A stretch of DNA of 64,000 bases from Novosphingobium sp. 28-62-57 (GTDB taxonomy: Bacteria > Pseudomonadota > Alphaproteobacteria > Sphingomonadales > Sphingomonadaceae), in contig NCGO01000004.1 of NCBI GenBank assembly GCA_002256985.1, forward strand, positions 62,001 to 126,000, written 5' to 3'. Position numbers and translations under genes: made by a program. Below the pieces are notes generated by a model that did not search any database, was not told the origin of the DNA, and saw nothing but the letters and a program-made list of their open reading frames with translations. Positions within the stretch are counted from its first letter, which is position 1, and each line of letters opens with the position of its first letter. Shown here piece by piece: positions 62,837 to 64,000 of this stretch.

Positions 62837-64000
62837 TCACCGCTGCAAAGCTTCCAAACGCTGCTCCAACACGATCAAGCCCATCGCGCGCACCCGGCTT
62901 GGCAAATCTGCACATTCAGGCGCGGCCAAGCCCGCTTCATGGACCTGCGCGCACAGGGCCAGAGCGTGGAGTTCGTGAATGCGGTCTTCGCAATCGCGGG
63001 CATGGGCCAAGGCAACTGCGGCTAGGTCCCGCGCGTGCGCGGCATCTCCGCGCACCAGCGCAAGCCGGGCTCGGGCCTCGTGCAGATAGTAGGTCGCCGA
63101 TGTGCGCACGTGGTGGAAATGGCCGCGCTCCACCGATTGCGTCAGAATTGCGTCCGCCTCATCCAGCAGGCCCAGTTCGATCAGGCACAGGGCCAGCCAG
63201 CTGGCACTGGCAGGTTCAAACCCCAGAAAGTTGTGGCGCAGACAATCGGCATAACCCCGGCGCAACAATTTGACCGCACGGTCTGCACGTCCCTGCCGAT
63301 AGTGCAGATAGCCGTGCGCAAGATCGGCCAGCAGCCGCGAATAGGCATGGGCATAGCGCCGAGATAGCGTGATCGCCTCAGCCACCCACGCCCGCGCCTT
63401 GGCGATCTGGCCAAGATCGGTCAGATACCACGCGCCGAACGCGCGGGCCAGAACGTGGGGGATGACCACAACCGCACCAAAGGTTTCACCGCGCAAGCTT
63501 CCGGCTAGCCGGTCTCCCAGCCGTTCGATCCGGGCGATCGCTTCAAGCGGTTCCCCGCTGGAAAAGGCGATGTAGGCCGCTGCCAGATCGGCGTAAGTGC
63601 GGCGCGGAAGGCTTTCATAGGCATCCAGATCCGCCTCGGCCAGCGCCAGCCAGCCCTTGCCGCGGCTTGGCGCGCCATCGATCCAATCGAGCAGCGCCAT
63701 GTTGATCCGGGCCACGGTGCGCTGGCCGGGGCCGAACTCGATCCGACCTTCGGCCACTGCCTCTATATCGCCGCGCAGGACTTGTTCCTGCGATAGCTGC
63801 TGCAGCGTATCGAACGCCAGCATGGCAAAGCGCGCTCGCTCTCTGGCAGCCACCGCTGCAGGCAGGCGCGCAGCCACCGTGCAGGCCCGCTCATGCAATT
63901 GCCGCACCGAATCAATGGCCGCCAGCGACAGCGCCTGAACGCAAGCCTCCCACAGATGGCTGAGCGCTTCCTGATGCAGCCCGGCCATTTCGGCATGGTT
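62837..64000 (-). CDS. TPR-repeat protein, C-terminal part (cut by window edge)
   Basis: The frame is open at the window end; 387 residues are visible. They are all helical TPR-like repeats, for instance AEMAGLHQEALSHLWEA, ALLDWIDGAPSRGKGWLALAEADL, LYHYRQGRADRAVKLLRRG-like and LIELGLLDEADAIL. This is the usual C-terminal part of large signal proteins with an adenylate cyclase or AAA/NB-ARC-type ATPase in front, but the N-terminus is missing, so the class cannot be fixed. It is the first visible gene of the P450-Dyp operon and may regulate it. Confidence 0.7.
   Translation of the reverse strand, partial: NHAEMAGLHQEALSHLWEACVQALSLAAIDSVRQLHERACTVAARLPAAVAARERARFAMLAFDTLQQLSQEQVLRGDIEAVAEGRIEFGPGQRTVARINMALLDWIDGAPSRGKGWLALAEADLDAYESLPRRTYADLAAAYIAFSSGEPLEAIARIERLGDRLAGSLRGETFGAVVVIPHVLARAFGAWYLTDLGQIAKARAWVAEAITLSRRYAHAYSRLLADLAHGYLHYRQGRADRAVKLLRRGYADCLRHNFLGFEPASASWLALCLIELGLLDEADAILTQSVERGHFHHVRTSATYYLHEARARLALVRGDAAHARDLAAVALAHARDCEDRIHELHALALCAQVHEAGLAAPECADLPSRVRAMGLIVLEQRLEALQR

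Overview
The window is GC-rich, densely coded DNA from an alphaproteobacterium, most probably a sphingomonad (Novosphingobium/Sphingomonas-like). The clues are the rluD-rpoH pair, two large TonB-dependent receptors, the RpoH sequence type, and a perfect 29-bp inverted repeat built on GTTCGTGTCGAGCGAAG at 58248-58313, a repeat type I know from Sphingomonadales. No rRNA, tRNA, CRISPR array, insertion sequence or phage gene was recognised. Species assignment is inference.

Left part (1-11.8 kb): the 3' end of glmS; a small helix-turn-helix-like protein; a translationally coupled pair of a YqcI/YcgG (GntA-like) protein and a DUF1989 protein; a Stealth-type sugar-phosphate transferase; a DUF2946 membrane protein with a TonB-dependent receptor (possibly copper); a SAM methyltransferase coupled to a group II truncated haemoglobin; a FecA-like receptor behind a Fur-box-like palindrome; then rluD and rpoH.

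Middle-left (12.1-24.9 kb): a two-partner secretion locus. It encodes a TpsB outer-membrane transporter, a 2613-residue TpsA exoprotein with eight degenerate repeat modules and C-terminal cysteine pairs, and, overlapping the tpsA stop, an exported TPR protein with a C-terminal CHAT (caspase-like) protease domain that keeps its His/Cys pair.

Centre (25.0-56.6 kb): a complete type VI secretion system (T6SS). It starts with a PAAR spike, a DUF4123 chaperone and a CPBP intramembrane protease. A membrane-anchored M23 peptidase lies divergent to tssK-tssL-tssM, followed by the post-translational control genes tagF, pppA and ppkA. On the minus strand are tagH (FHA), a DUF6931 gene and vgrG. On the plus strand are a periplasmic OmpA protein, then tssA, tssB, tssC, hcp, tagJ, tssE, tssF, tssG and clpV. 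No TssJ lipoprotein is seen; TssL instead carries its own OmpA peptidoglycan-binding domain. Beyond clpV lie a small orphan protein and, convergent with it, a 579-residue protein whose C-terminus looks like a RelA/SpoT synthetase-type toxin, a candidate effector.

Right part (56.7-64 kb): a methyltransferase with a regulatory domain, the sphingomonad-type repeat, then a minus-strand operon of a TPR protein (cut by the window edge), an atypical cytochrome P450 and a 1036-residue membrane-anchored Dyp-type peroxidase. The P450 lacks the usual acid-alcohol pair in the I helix, so a peroxide-based chemistry shared with the peroxidase is a reasonable hypothesis.
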